Source of the DNA: Sarcophilus harrisii
Lineage: Eukaryota; Chordata; Mammalia; Dasyuromorphia; Dasyuridae
Assembly (NCBI RefSeq): GCF_902635505.1
Contig: NC_045429.1
Location: 132,056,804-132,120,803 of the forward strand
Reading direction: 5' to 3'
DNA: 64,000 bases
Below the pieces are notes generated by a model that made no database searches, was not told where the DNA came from, and saw only the letters and a program-made list of their open reading frames with translations. The translations under genes were made by a program, and so were the position numbers. The number at the start of each line of letters is the position of its first letter. Position 1 is the stretch's first letter. Shown piece by piece: positions 39,070-50,869 of this stretch.

Positions 39070-40235
39070 CTGGAGAGGTAATGATTTATGTGTATGAAAG
39101 AAACAAGCCAAGGAAATTCCTTCCCTCCTCCAACCTCCCTTGTTCTTTGGCTCTAAAAAAAGTTTTTAAACTTCCAAACCAAGAAACCCACTTTGTTCTC
39201 TTAAATAAATACCTCCGGATAATACAGAAATGAACCTTATCCAAAATGCTTAATATCCGTTCCCAAATTCTTCTCCGTTTTGTGTCTTACCCCATCTTTC
39301 TTACTCATAACTAAATCAATTATTCGTTTTTCCCTATGTATTTTATTATGGCTGACCATCTTTCCCGGGTATCGAATGCTGATATTAAACAACTTTTGCT
39401 AATTAGCCTGCCTAAAAATACACTTATTTGAGCTTGATTCCTTCAACTGCTCTCATTTTTATAGAGTGAAATCTCTATTAATTTGTGTATCACTAGTGTC
39501 ACCTCAATTGAACAAATCCAGGTTAAGCACTGACTAATAGCACAATATCAGCTGATATGCAAAGATTTTTTTAAAAATTACATAATTCCTGCCCTCACAG
39601 AATAAACAATCTCAAAAGTTAATACTATAGGGACACAAAAGTAACAATGTGGAATGAAACAGAGATAAAAGAGTGAGATGCCTCAGAATTACATTGTTGT
39701 TAAGTGTTTGAGCCGGGATTTTAATTCAAGTCTTCCTGATTCCAAATCTGTGCTCTATCCACTGTGCCACCTATCTGTTTCTACGACTGTTTCTTCATCT
39801 GTGTAATGAGGATAATAATATAGCATTTCCTTCACAGGGTTGTGATAAGGATAACATAAGATAATGTGCATAGGGCATTATTAAGTAGTATAGCCTAAAT
39901 TTCTTCTATTATATTAAATATTTAATCAGACTTCTAGGAGGTAGCTCAAGAAACCTAAAAATCTAGAGGTAAAGTCACAAAAAGGCAAGTAACCATACAT
40001 CTTCTACCTTAATACTTAAGAAACTATGACCAGATTAGAAGACTGTTAAAATACCTTTCCTTTCAGGAACCCTTCCCCAGTGACACTGAGCAAGTCACAT
40101 ATCTCACAGGAAGGGACTGGATTAGTTAGCCTTTGAGATCCTCCTAGCTCTGAAGCTATAAATGAATAAGCCTAAAATCCTACAACAGCCTTTCTCAATC
40201 TCTTTTTTTTTTTTTTATTTTCCTAATGCCAAAAT
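39070..40235. other. Upstream flank of FNDC1, SINE fragments only
   Basis: A reverse CORE-SINE end lies at 39690-39783 (TCTATCCACTGTGCCACCTA), with MIR-type bits at 39785-39870 and 40040-40165. No gene seen. Confidence 0.5.
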
Positions 40236-40239
40236 ACCT

Positions 40240-41343
40240 ATTGGGTATTTTGAATGGAGGTTCTACAGGCATCTCAAATTGAACATGTGTAAAACAGAGC
40301 TAGCTAACAGATCAAATTCTGCCTTACTACTATGTAACACTGGGCATGTCATTTAACCTTTATCTACCTCAGTTGATAAATGGTGACAAAAGCACTTACT
40401 TGTCAGGGTTATTGTGAGAAAAAAAATTTGGATTAAAATCCTTACATTGGAAATATTTATGAAATGTTTTACAAATTTTAAAGAGCTATATAAATGATAA
40501 TTTTTACACCCTTCTAGTCCCCCAAGTTCACAACCTCAAATTGGTTCTTAATTCCTCACTTTCCCTACCCCCCCCAGTTGCTAAGTCTTATCAATTCTAC
40601 AATTACACCATATCTCCCCTCTGTGAACTTCCCTCTACCTGTCTGTCCACCATCCTAGTTCTAGTCCCCATCACCTAGGATTATTTTAATAGCTTTCTAA
40701 TTTTCTAATTTTAATAGCTTGCCTCAAATCTCTTCCTTTTTTCATCTATTTTTATCAAAGATACTAAAGCAGTTTCCCCAAAGGATAAGTTTAACCAAGT
40801 AGTAAGATACAGGGCAAGTCCTAAAAGAATTTAGAAAGGGGGGAAAATCAGTGAGGACTACAGTCAGTGCTCCTCAATAAACTCCAATGGCTTCCTATTA
40901 TTGTAAAATTGAATGCACCAACCTCTGGTTAACATTTAAAGTCTTTCACAATCTGGCTCCAAACTATTTTTCTAACTTTTCACTATTCCTCATCCTATAC
41001 TTTGTGTTTAGTCAGATCTGGCTTCCTCACATAGGATATTCCAACTTCTGTCTCCAGTTATTCATGACCTGAATGCACTCCCTACTCACCTCGACTTCTT
41101 TGAATACCTTCAAAGTTCAGCACAAATATCAACTCATCAGAGTTTTCCTAATCCTCCAGCTACTTGTACCCTCCCCCTACAAAATGGCCTTGTTTATTTT
41201 GTATATTCATATATGTTTTATGTGTCATTTTCCCCCAGTTAAAAAAAAAAAAGCATCTCAAAGGCAGGCACTATTTCATTTTTGGTTTTGTATGGCTAAT
41301 ACCTAGTACATAATAGGCACTTAATCTGTTGGTTGATTGATTA
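40240..41343 (+). mobile_element. L2 LINE 3' region, interrupted by a MIR-type SINE
   Basis: The L2 ORF2 end begins at CTCAAATTGAACATGTGTAA, is broken by a MIR-type SINE (about 40318-40503), then continues: GTTGCTAAGTCTTATCAATT, AATCTGGCTCCAAACTATTT, CACTCCCTACTCACCTCGAC, and ends at CTAGTACATAATAGGCACTT with a TTGATTGATT end. This is the longest L2 piece in the window. Confidence 0.85.
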
Positions 41344-41344
41344 A

Positions 41345-42395
41345 ATTTGGATTGCAGTCCCTTCTAGTTGTAGTAATAAATCATTTATGGGTTACTTTGG
41401 CCAAAAAAAAAAAAACCCACAAAACCCAAAACATCATTTAGCTATCAAACTTCTGGTGAAAAATTCCAAATTTTGCTAAACTGACCCTTGAACAATTATG
41501 GTCACCTCTATACCATGATAAAGCATCAGAGGACTAAATAGAAAATAGAATCTTTTTATTGCTCACTATTTTATCTATTTCTTGTATTGATCTGTTATTG
41601 TATGCTTCTCTTGTATGAATCCTGGTACAATAATAGGCACACAGCAAATATTCAATAAATACTCAAAGAAAGATTACTACAAATAAAAGTGAACTAATAT
41701 ATAAGTATATAATGAGCAACTACTGTGTACCTCATATCATGCTGGGTGCTACAGAAGATAGAGTTTCATTGCCTTAAGCCTTGTGATTGACAAAACTTTT
41801 GCAACCTTTGGGAAATTTAAATTCCTTGGTCTATTTTTAAATTTTATTTTAACACTCATAAAATCTGTTTTTACATGTCTTCTTATAGTGAAGTATTTAC
41901 TTTTCTACAATACTTCATATAAATGTACTATTTCAGTTCAAATCTGAGGGCTTTTTTTTTTTTTCAATCACTACTTCAGAATAATCTGCCCAGGATTCTT
42001 TTGAGATTGTCCTTTATTTGATTTGATCAAAGAATTCAAGTGTTCTGATTCTATTTCTGTTTCCACTTCTAGCATGCTTATTTCTAGAGAAAATTGCCTA
42101 CAAAGTTGCTTCCAAATGATTACAATCTTTAGTTTTCAAAAAGAAAAAAAGGAACCACTTTATGTTTCTTCTAACTCCTTCTAGGAATTTATAAGCACAC
42201 AGAAAGTTTTCTTTGTTCTAATCTATTTGGCACCCACACCCTATTCATTACTGCTCTGATAGAATGTACCGTTTGATCAAGACTTCTGGCTTTCACTACT
42301 GAGCTATTGAATAAATTCATGTGTTCAAAACATCCTCTAGGACAATACAGTTATCAGGTCCTCTAACATTTTGAACTGCCTCTAAATACATTAGA
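41345..42395. other. Intergenic stretch, L2-like tail only
   Basis: A short L2-like tail is at about 41615-41670 (ATAATAGGCACACAGCAAAT). Nothing else recognised. Confidence 0.45.
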
Positions 42396-42399
42396 TTGC

Positions 42400-43080
42400 A
42401 TAGTATTTGGGTGGTGTAAGATGTAAGAGGATTGGAAAAATAAGAAATGAACAGATTGTGAAGGGTTTTGAATAACAAATAGGATTTTATATATGATCCT
42501 GGAAGCATTAGGGAACCCCTGCAATTTATAGAATATAGGGATGTCATGGTTAGTTTTGGGCTTCAGGAAAGAGCACTTTGACAGCCAAATGGAGGATGGA
42601 CTAAAATGGAGAGATTTATGGCAGACTAAGCAATAGGCTTTTGTAATTGTCCAGGCATGGAGTGATGGACCAGTGTGATGGCGATTTCAGAGGAAAGAAA
42701 GAGGTGTATATGAGATTTATTATAGAAGTAAAATTGATAGGATTGGCAAATTGGATTGGGAGAGAAGCCACCAGTCTGAGATTGCAAGTCTGGACAGTCA
42801 CCCAGGAGGATGGTGGTACCGTTTAGAGTAATAGAAAAATTAAGAAGAGGGGAGGGTTTGAGAGGAGATTTAAATTCTGTTTTAGAGATAGTGAGTTTAA
42901 AATACCTATTAACATCCAATTCCAAATGTTCAGTAGGCAGTTGGAATGGAAATGGAAGTTAGGAGAAGAGTTAGAATTGGACAAATTAATCTGAAGAATA
43001 ATCAGATGATTGAATCTATAAGAACTGATGAGATCACCAAGTAAAATTGTATAGGAGAAAAAGAGGGAATACAACAGAAT
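42400..43080 (+). mobile_element. Old interspersed repeat, internal part
   Basis: Blocks GTGAAGGGTTTTGAATAACA, AGGATTTTATATATGATCCT, ATTGTCCAGGCATGGAGTGA, CAGTAGGCAGTTGGAATGGA and GATGAGATCACCAAGTAAAA form a repeat that is common in mammals. The same family supplies 6803-6935, 7561-8060 and 43200-43700. I cannot name it with confidence. Confidence 0.6.
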
Positions 43081-43199
43081 CCTTCAGTTTTTCAACAGTA
43101 AAATAAGCAGATGGAAGAGATGATTTTTAAAGTTGCTTCCAAATGTAATATTCTGTGATTGAGAAATAAGTTAAACTCTATCTCTAAGAAACATCTATC

Positions 43200-43700
43200 C
43201 AATTCTTTCAACAAATATTTATCGAGTGCTGACTATGTACAAGGGACTTTGGCAAATTCCCTCAGAATTTACTGCCTAGTAGAGAAAATGAAACTTTTAT
43301 AACCAATAACTAGAATACAAGGTCAAATGAAATCAACAAGCCTTTAGGTACTTAAGTATCTACTAGATGGTAGATACAATGCTAAATTCTAGGGATACAA
43401 AGAAAGGCAATCATAGTTCATACCCTCAAAGATTTTACAATCAAACTTGGGTTGGGATTAGAGGGAGGGGAGGAAGAGGAATCAAAAGACAAAAATGTAA
43501 ACAACTATATACCTAGTGTGTGTGTGGGGGGACTAGAATTAAAAGAAGTTAGGGTGAGTTTCTTTTAGAGGGTGAGATATTTATGTGAAATCTGAAGAAA
43601 GCCAAAGAAGCTAGGAGGTAGAAGTGATAAGAAAGAAAATCCCAGGCATGGGAGACAGCCAGTGGCAATGTACCGAGATAGAGTGTGGAAGTTCAATAAG
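43200..43700 (+). mobile_element. Old interspersed repeat, opening part
   Basis: Two openings (TTCAACAAATATTTATCGAG; AGTATCTACTAGATGGTAGA) and the ATCCCAGGCATGGGAGACAG block. Possibly the 5' part of the same family as 42400-43080, out of normal order. Confidence 0.55.
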
Positions 43701-43944
43701 AGATATGCACTCAGAAGTACAAGATGGTAATTAATTATAAGAATGGCAGATACCCTATGCATTAAGATCACAATAAAACAGTTCAGATCAAAGGCATTCT
43801 CAGGAAAAACCCTCACTCATATAATGCTCTATTTCCCAGACTGATATTTTTGTGGTAAATTAGGTCATCATTTGTCTCAGTTCTTGCCTAGCCAGCCCTT
43901 AGTAATTGAATAGATGTTGCTTCAGAGAAACTGAGAACTGGGAA

Positions 43945-44155
43945 ACATCCTTACAAAGGCCAAGGTGATCCACTGCTTCCCAAGCCATCACTAGTCACCT
44001 TGACTTTTGTCTTGTTACTGGACTTCAATGGCTCTGGAACAGAGAGAGAGGCTAACAACTTTTGGCAATCTGCCTCACTTAAAATTCAATTCATGAACAA
44101 GTTAAAATTTCACCCAATACATTGGTACTCTTCAAAAATGAAGGATGAGCAGTAA
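43945..44155 (-). mobile_element. SINE of the TTGTCCTTCGTTC family, reverse
   Basis: AGGCCAAGGTGATCCACTGC to ACAAGTTAAAATTTCACCCA and AAAATGAAGGATGAGCAG, the reverse of the copies at 928 and 47805. Confidence 0.75.
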
Positions 44156-44427
44156 CTATACCACCACTCACCTAGGGAAAATAGTGATAAATCAAGACAC
44201 TCAACTCTACCAACTCTGTTCACCTTGGCAACCTCTGAAAATTGAGAGAATGCTTAGAACAAATGCAATTTTTTAGAGGATGTGCAGTGACATCAGTCAA
44301 CACACTAAGTTTACCCCTTGTTCAAGTAAGTTTCATCTTCTTCCCTGAATAAGAAGGAGGTAGAGTGACTTTTTTCATTCTGGAAGCTTGAATCATTATA
44401 ACATTCAGAAATAAGATGTCACTACCA

Positions 44428-45534
44428 GAAAACATCTTCATAGTTAAAGGTTCTGATAAAGGCCTCATTTCCAAAATATATAGAGAACTGACTCTAATTT
44501 ATAAGAAACCAAGCCATTCTCCAACTGACAAATGGTCAAAGGATATGAACAGACAATTTTCAGATGATGAAATTGAAATTATTACCACTCATATGAAAGA
44601 GTGTTCCAAATCATTATTAATCAGAGAAATGCAAATTAAGACAACTCTGAGATACTACTACACACCTGTCAGATTGGCTAAGATGACAGGAAAAAATAAT
44701 GATGATTGTTGGAGGGGATGTGGGAAAACTGGGACACTGGTACATTGTTGGTGGAGTTGTGAACGAATCCAGCCATTCTGGAGAGCAATCTGGAATTATG
44801 CCCAAAAAGTTATCAAACTATGCATACCCTTTGATCCAGCAGTGTTTCTACTGGGCTTATACCCCAAGGAGATACTAAAGAAGGCAAAGGGACCAGTATG
44901 TGCCAAAATGTTTGTGGCAGCCCTGTTTGTAGTGGCTAGAAGCTGGAAACTGAGTGGATGCCCATCAATTGGAGAATGGTTGGGTAAGCTGTGGTATATG
45001 AATGTTATGGAATATTATTGTTCTGTAAGAAATGACCAGCAGGATGAATACAGAGAGGCTTGGAGAGAATTACATGAACTGATGCTAAGTGAAATGAACA
45101 GAACCAAGAGATCATTATATACGTCAACAACAATATTGTATGAGGATATATTCTGATGGAAGTGGATTTCTTTGACAAAGAGACCTAATTCAGATTCAAT
45201 TGATCAATGATGGACAGAAGCTGCTACACCCAAAGAAAAACCACTGGGAAATGAATGTAAACTGTTTGCATTTTTGTTTTTCTTCCCGGGTTATTTTTAC
45301 TTTCTGAATCCAATTCTCCCTGTGCAACAAGAAAACTGTTTGGATCTGCACACATACATTGTATCTAGGATATACTACGACATATTCAACATATATAGGA
45401 CTGCTTGTCATCTAGGGGAGGGGGTGGAGGGTGGGAGGAAAAAATCAGAACAGAAGTGAGTGCAAGGGATAATGTTGTAAAAAAATTACCCTGGCATGGG
45501 TTCTGTCAATAAAAAGTTATTATAATAAAAAAAA
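44428..45534 (+). mobile_element. L1 3' end with perfect 15-bp target duplication; 246-codon ORF
   Basis: A 5'-truncated L1 between perfect AAGATGTCACTACCA copies (44413-44427 and 45535-45549). The ORF 44416-45156 encodes the ORF2 C-terminus: DKGLISKIYRELTLIYKK, DKWSKDMNRQFS, SLLIREMQIKTTLRYYYTP, CWRGCGKTGTLVHCWWSC (the C-x3-C-x7-H-x4-C domain), CIPFDPAVFLLGLYPKE and MEYYCSVRNDQQDEYREAW. It has no stop or frameshift, which points to a recent insertion. The start codon and first four residues (MSLP) come from the host target site, not from L1. The 3' UTR (45157-45520) is a type distinct from the 21.7/29.6-kb copies and ends in AATAAAAAGTTATTATAAT and an A run. The upstream flank AT|AAGA resembles the L1 endonuclease consensus TT|AAAA. 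Confidence 0.97.
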
Positions 45535-45845
45535 AAGATGTCACTACCACTACACTCCCAATCTAGCATTTTTCCCCAGTCCAATTCAATAAGCAAGTAT
45601 TAAACATACTAGATCCTGAAAGTTTACAGATTTAAAAAACCAGAACCAAAAACATTCCCTTGGCCTCAAGGAACTTACATCCTGTTGGGGGGAAAAAACA
45701 ACATATACATAAAGAATTAAATATAAAACTTAAGGATAGGAACTAGATTTATGATTTTATTGGTATAGGTAAATCCCAGGTAAGGAAACTTCCCTTATCA
45801 ATACAACTAGAGAATTACTCCTCTTAGAGGATGAGGTAGGTATAG

Positions 45846-46081
45846 TAGGAGGAGCAGCAGCAGCAGCAGCATTGGTAATAGCAGCAACAGCAGTGGCAGT
45901 AATAGTAGTAATAGCAGTAGCAGCAGCAGCAGCAGCAGCAGCAGCAGGGGTAGTAGCAGCAACAGTACTGGCAGTAGTAGTAGTAATAGCTGCAACAGCA
46001 GCAGGGGTAGTAGCAACAACAGCAGTAGCAATAGTAGTAGCAGCAGCAACAGCAGCAGCAGCAGCCGCAGCAGCAGTAGCA
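45846..46081 (+). repeat. Compound CAG/TAG/AAC triplet array
   Basis: About 235 bp of AGC, AGT, AAC and GTA triplets with a longest pure run of (CAG)9 at 45921-45947. All frames are open or nearly so, giving poly-Ala/Val on one strand and poly-Leu or poly-Cys on the other. There is no start context or exon structure that would make this a gene. Confidence 0.95.
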
Positions 46082-47800
46082 TGATTCAGCTCTGAAAGAC
46101 ATTGACCGTGTATAAGTCATTTAACTTCTATATATCTCTGGGTAATTTTCAAATCTATAATTTGTAAAAAAAGAAAAAAAAGAAAAAAAAAAAAAAAGGT
46201 GCCTGTCTGTCTTGGCAGGAAAAGTACCTCAGTGGGAAGCACATCACTATCCAAATGAAATCACAAGAATGATCCAAAAAGTACAAACACATAGCAGAAT
46301 GGGGGTTCCAGGAGACACAATGAAAACTTAGTGGGATTGGGACAGGAAAGGAATAGGGCTAACTCTGGGGCCTATAAGGGAACAGGAAGTAGTGGCCTGG
46401 GAAAGGAGCTTTCAGCCTGGCATTCTATGATTCAGAATCACCAGGATTCCTAGGAAGCCATAAAAGATTATTATTCCTTTTACAGTAGCAATAGTTTGAA
46501 GGATTTGATTCCAATCCCTGACCAATAGGTGGGAATCAGTGGGAGTTTACAGTCTCTGAAAGGTATAGCATTTAGTAACAAGGATATAGTTCTTTCCTAT
46601 GGCAATAAGTAAGAGTCCTAGAGTCATTTTTATAAGAGATATGTTTGAAGTACTTACCCTCCAATGTTCATCCACCCTAGTTCTGCCCCAGATATCATTC
46701 CCATGTTGAGTTTTAGAGGACTCCAAATAGATTTCTTCATAGTGGCCTAAAGAAGACTAATTTTAATTTCTGGTTTATTTTCCAAACTTTTCACAGATTC
46801 AGGTCAGATGAAAATAATAAATGGGCAATGAAACAAACTGTCTATTAACATTCATCTAAAAACTTGTGAGCTAAAAGAAACCAGACTAAGGCTAAATTAA
46901 ATCAGGCTATAAACCTTAGATAAATTCTAATAAACTTTGTCTCTTTTTTCTTTTAAATTTGCTTTTTAACAATCCCTTGTATATTTTTCTCTAGACAGAC
47001 ATTGTAATACTCTTAACTTTATGGAATGGACATCAAGAGGAAAAAAGCGTACTTGGTTAGCAGAGGTGGCAATGGTAAATGTGGGTAGGACTAGGGATCA
47101 GAATCTAGAATAGTCCCCAAATTGTAATTGGTGTTTGTAAAACCTGGCCCAGGCACTAAATTTAAGAAAACAGATGTGGACTGGCTTTTCTCTGTATACT
47201 TTCCTCAGCCCCACCAGAGGCCAACAGAAAGGACATCAACCAATTAGTTGGGATCCAATTAGGACATCAACCAGTGTTTTAACACTGAGCACTATGCTAC
47301 TTCATAAGCCCAGTGTGAATAGAGAACATTATCAGAGGCATCTAAGCCTCAGACTTCAAATCAATTGATAAAAACTCTCAGAAATGGAAAATCTAGCTAT
47401 ATTTCTTCTTGTTGTTTTTCCTAAGAAGTGTAATCTGGATTATTCTTGAAACTTTATCCTTAATAACAAAGAGATGCATAAATATTCAGAGGACACAGGA
47501 GACAGAATGTCATCCTGCCCAATATCACCTAATTGGGGGAAGAGGTGATTGACTATGTGCTTTGCAATCATCCCAACTCTAGGAAAAATTAGAGAACAGA
47601 AATATTCAGATTGGCCTGGCCCCTTTCTATGCCCTTTTGCAGTCTCATACCTATCTTTATGCCTCTAATAAGTGCTTTGTATGCTCATTACCTCCTATGA
47701 AAAACTAAAGTATCTGGTCAAATTATTTATACTATGTTAGGGTTAGTCATCCCAAAGGAAAAATTAAGAAGTGAATATTTGTGCGGGCCAGTAGAATAAA
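46082..47800. other. Intergenic stretch with no recognised element
   Basis: An A-rich run lies at 46167-46197. I see no exon or nameable repeat. Confidence 0.4.
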
Positions 47801-47804
47801 TCCC

Positions 47805-48032
47805 TGTTGTTTGTCCTTCATTCTTGAAGAGGACCATGACATCAGGGAAGTGACACCACGACATGCAAATGAATTGAATTTAAGTGAAAGTGAAATGTGC
47901 AAAGTCACCAGCCTCACTTTCTCTTCTGGAGCCAGTGGCCAGATACAAATCAGGATGACTGGAGACCTTGGATAAGCTAAAGTCTTGAACAGGTCTGAGT
48001 TTGACTGAGACATCAATCATTCAGTAATGAGG
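47805..48032 (+). mobile_element. SINE of the TTGTCCTTCGTTC family, forward
   Basis: GTTGTTTGTCCTTCATTCTT, GAGGACCATGACATCAGGGA, CACGACATGCAAATGAATTG and AACAGGTCTGAGTTTGACTG. Confidence 0.85.
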
Positions 48033-48110
48033 ACTAAGTAAAAAGAAATGAGCCAAAGAATGACCTCTTTTACCTACCTAGTCTCACACAGACACACAGA
48101 CTGGCACAAA

Positions 48111-48111
<1 letters not shown>

Positions 48112-48147
<36 letters not shown>
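48112..48147 (+). repeat. (CA)n microsatellite
   Basis: About 18 AC units. Confidence 0.97.
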
Positions 48148-48151
<4 letters not shown>

Positions 48152-48797
48152 AAAATCAATATGGGAGGGGAAGACTATTAGGGTTTTTTGCCAAAATGGA
48201 AAATTGTGATTTAAATTCACTCTGAGTCAATCAGTCCAATAAATGACTAAATGAACTCGGCCTGAGACCTATTTTTGGACAATCTGATTTGGGTTTAAAG
48301 CATGGTTTAAAGCATTTAAACAAAGAAATCTAGCCTATAAACTCCAAGGTATTTTGGGAGTGTCTTGGATGATTGAAAATACTTGAGAGACATATTGTTT
48401 GGGTAATTTAATTATTTTAGCATTAATTATTTAGCATCCAAAAGGATGGTCATTTGACTATCTCCCTCTTAAATCAAAGATTGGAATAAATTTCTGGACT
48501 TATAGTCAAAGGATCTAGGTTCAATTTTTTAACTTTGCTAGTAATTACCAGTGTGACCTCTGGGTCAATTAACCTCTTACTCAGTTTCTTCATCTATAAA
48601 ATAAAGGGATTAATGGGAAAAAAAAAAAAAAAAACTTTTAAAAAGTCCAAAATGGGACTAGATTATTCATAAGATCCTTCTCAGTTATAAATCTATGATG
48701 CTATGATTTATTACTTAAGCATCAGTAAAAATAATATCCTAGGAATTACACTAGTTCATATTCTAAATAAAACTAACCTGACTTGAAGGTGGTCTTT

Positions 48798-49028
48798 TTG
48801 TTGTTCAGTAGTTCAAGTTCAGACTCTCCAAGATCTCATTTGGGGTTTTCTTGGCAAAGATACAGCAGTGGTTTGCCATTTCCTTCTCCAGCTCATTTTA
48901 CAGAACAGAAAATTGAGACAAACATGGTTAAGTAATTTTCCCTGGGGGGACACAGCTAGTAAGTGTCTGAAGTTAGATTTGAACTCAAGAACATGAATCT
49001 TCCTGCCTCTATGTCAATCTAGCTAACC
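48798..49028 (-). mobile_element. Marsupial CORE-SINE, reverse
   Basis: TTTGGGGTTTTCTTGGCAAA, GCCATTTCCTTCTCCAGCTC and AGCTAGTAAGTGTCTGAAGT. Confidence 0.88.
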
Positions 49029-49516
49029 ATTACAATCAATAGTAACATGCATATAGAGAACCTACTTAATTGGTGCTTTGGTGTTCCATATTAGTGAATA
49101 CTGAGTTTAGTACAGCCTCACTGTTTAACCATAAAAATATTTAAACATATTTACAAATTCATCTATTATTTATTTAATTTATCATTTAATTATAATTTAT
49201 TTATTTATTAATTTATTTAATCATTCCTATATTGGTTTAAAAAAATTAAGTAGATTAATGAAAAAGCAAATACTTTTTCTTTTTTAAATCCCTTTCAAAT
49301 TCCATCCTCAAACAAGACATACATTTTCTGAGGATTAAGAGTTATTTTGGCTTCAAACTTTACAAGTCCTTAATTGACTTTGTCCTGCCTGAGGCGTGAG
49401 TTTTTAATACAGATCTAAGGTCCATTTTTATAGCTGGTAAAATGTATAACTTCCAACTTCCACTCCATTCTCTACCCTGTTCCATTGATTCCATTTTCTA
49501 TGTGTATATCCTTCTG

Positions 49517-50415
49517 ACAAATATTTTCAATTCACATCTTTAATCTACTCTATTTTTCTATGAATTTTTTTTATTAGATTGCAAACTTGTACTTTGGCTT
49601 TATAGCGAGAATTTCTCTTTCTGCCTGCCCACAAATATTTTCAACTCACACCTTTAGTCTACTCTATTTTTCTATTTATTTTTATTAGATTGCAAACTTG
49701 TACTTTGGCTTTATAGAGAGAATTTCTCTTTCTGGCCTGCCCACAAATATTTTCAACTCACACCTTTAATCTACTCTATTTTTCTATTTATTTTTATTAG
49801 ATTGCAAACTTGTACTTTGGCTTTATAGCGAGAATTTCTCTTTCTGCCTGCCCACAAATATTTTCAACTCACACCTTTAGTCTACTCTATTTTTCTATTT
49901 ATTTTTATTAGATTGCAAACTTGTACTTTGGCTTTATAGAGAGAATTTCTCTTTCTGGCCTGCCCACAAATATTTTCAACTCACACCTTTAATCTACTCT
50001 ATTTTTCTATTTATTTTTATTAGATTGCAAACTTGTACTTTGGCTTTATAGCGAGAATTTCTCTTTCTGCCTGCCCACAAATATTTTCAACTCACACCTT
50101 TAGTCTACTCTATTTTTCTATTTATTTTTATTAGATTGCAAACTTGTACTTTGGCTTTATAGCGAGAATTTCTCTTTTTGCCTGCCCACAAATATTTTCA
50201 ACTCACATCTTTAATCTACTCTATTTTTCTATGAATTTTTTTTTTTATTAGATTGCAAACTTGTACTTTGGCTTTATAGCGCGAATTTCTCTTTCTGCCT
50301 GCCCACAAATATTTTCAACTCACACCTTTAGTCTACTCTATTTTTCTATTTATTTTTATTAGATTACAAACGTGCACTTCGGCTTTATAGCGCGAATTTC
50401 TCTTTCTGCCTGCCC
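49517..50415 (+). repeat. 111/112-bp tandem array, eight units
   Basis: Units start at about 49517, 49631, 49743, 49854, 49966, 50077, 50188 and 50305, with steps of 114, 112, 111, 112, 111, 111, 117 and 111. Each contains ACAAATATTTTCAACTCACA, a TTTATTAGATTGCAAACTTG segment and GGCTTTATAGCGAGAATTTC. Variants alternate: units with CTTTAGTCTACT and GAGAGAAT end CTGG, while units with CTTTAATCTACT and GCGAGAAT end CTG. Units 2-3 and 4-5 therefore form a 223-bp higher-order pair. The two longer units carry an extra T run. The last unit runs into the CpG-rich block before the NCBP2 retrogene. Confidence 0.95.
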
Positions 50416-50429
50416 ATAAAGGATTTTGC

Positions 50430-50869
50430 CGCACAAGTCAGGCCATAAATATTATTCTGGGACCTTTTTAAGACAGGCCCCGTTTGGAGGCTGCATAGGA
50501 AACACCTCACGAAAGAGAAGAAATTGGACGCTTCCGCTTCCGCTTCCGCTCCTGACTGTAGCCAGATTCACTAAGGGACGGCCTCCTAAGGAGCCTTTGA
50601 TGCTGTTTTCTTTTTCCTGGGCTTCCTTCACAATCGCCCCCATCGGTAAAAACCCTAACGATAACTACAAATCTACCTCTTCACAAAGGGCTTGGAGAGA
50701 AGCGCTACATGCCTATTTTACAGATGAAGAAACTGAGCGTTGGGGTCAGAACCAGAGCCAGAGCTCCTGCGCTTGTTCCCTTATTACGCAGGCCCGGCCC
50801 GCGTTCCGCGTAATTGAATCACGGAATCTCAGAACGTCAGCTCCCTGAGGGCAGGGACCGCCTGGTTCT
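50430..50869. other. Transition from tandem array to CpG island
   Basis: GC content rises across this stretch. A GCTTCC triplet-like repeat lies near 50530 and a MIR fragment at about 50705-50800 (TATTTTACAGATGAAGAAAC). An open frame of 140 codons resembles no protein I know and overlaps the MIR, so it is not called. Confidence 0.5.

Noticed and set aside
45807-46120. Poly-Leu, poly-Cys and poly-Ala/Val open frames
   Set aside because: All come from the compound triplet repeat.
50426-50848. 140-codon open frame before the NCBP2 retrogene
   Set aside because: It runs through a MIR fragment and tandem-array edge, with no recognisable domain.
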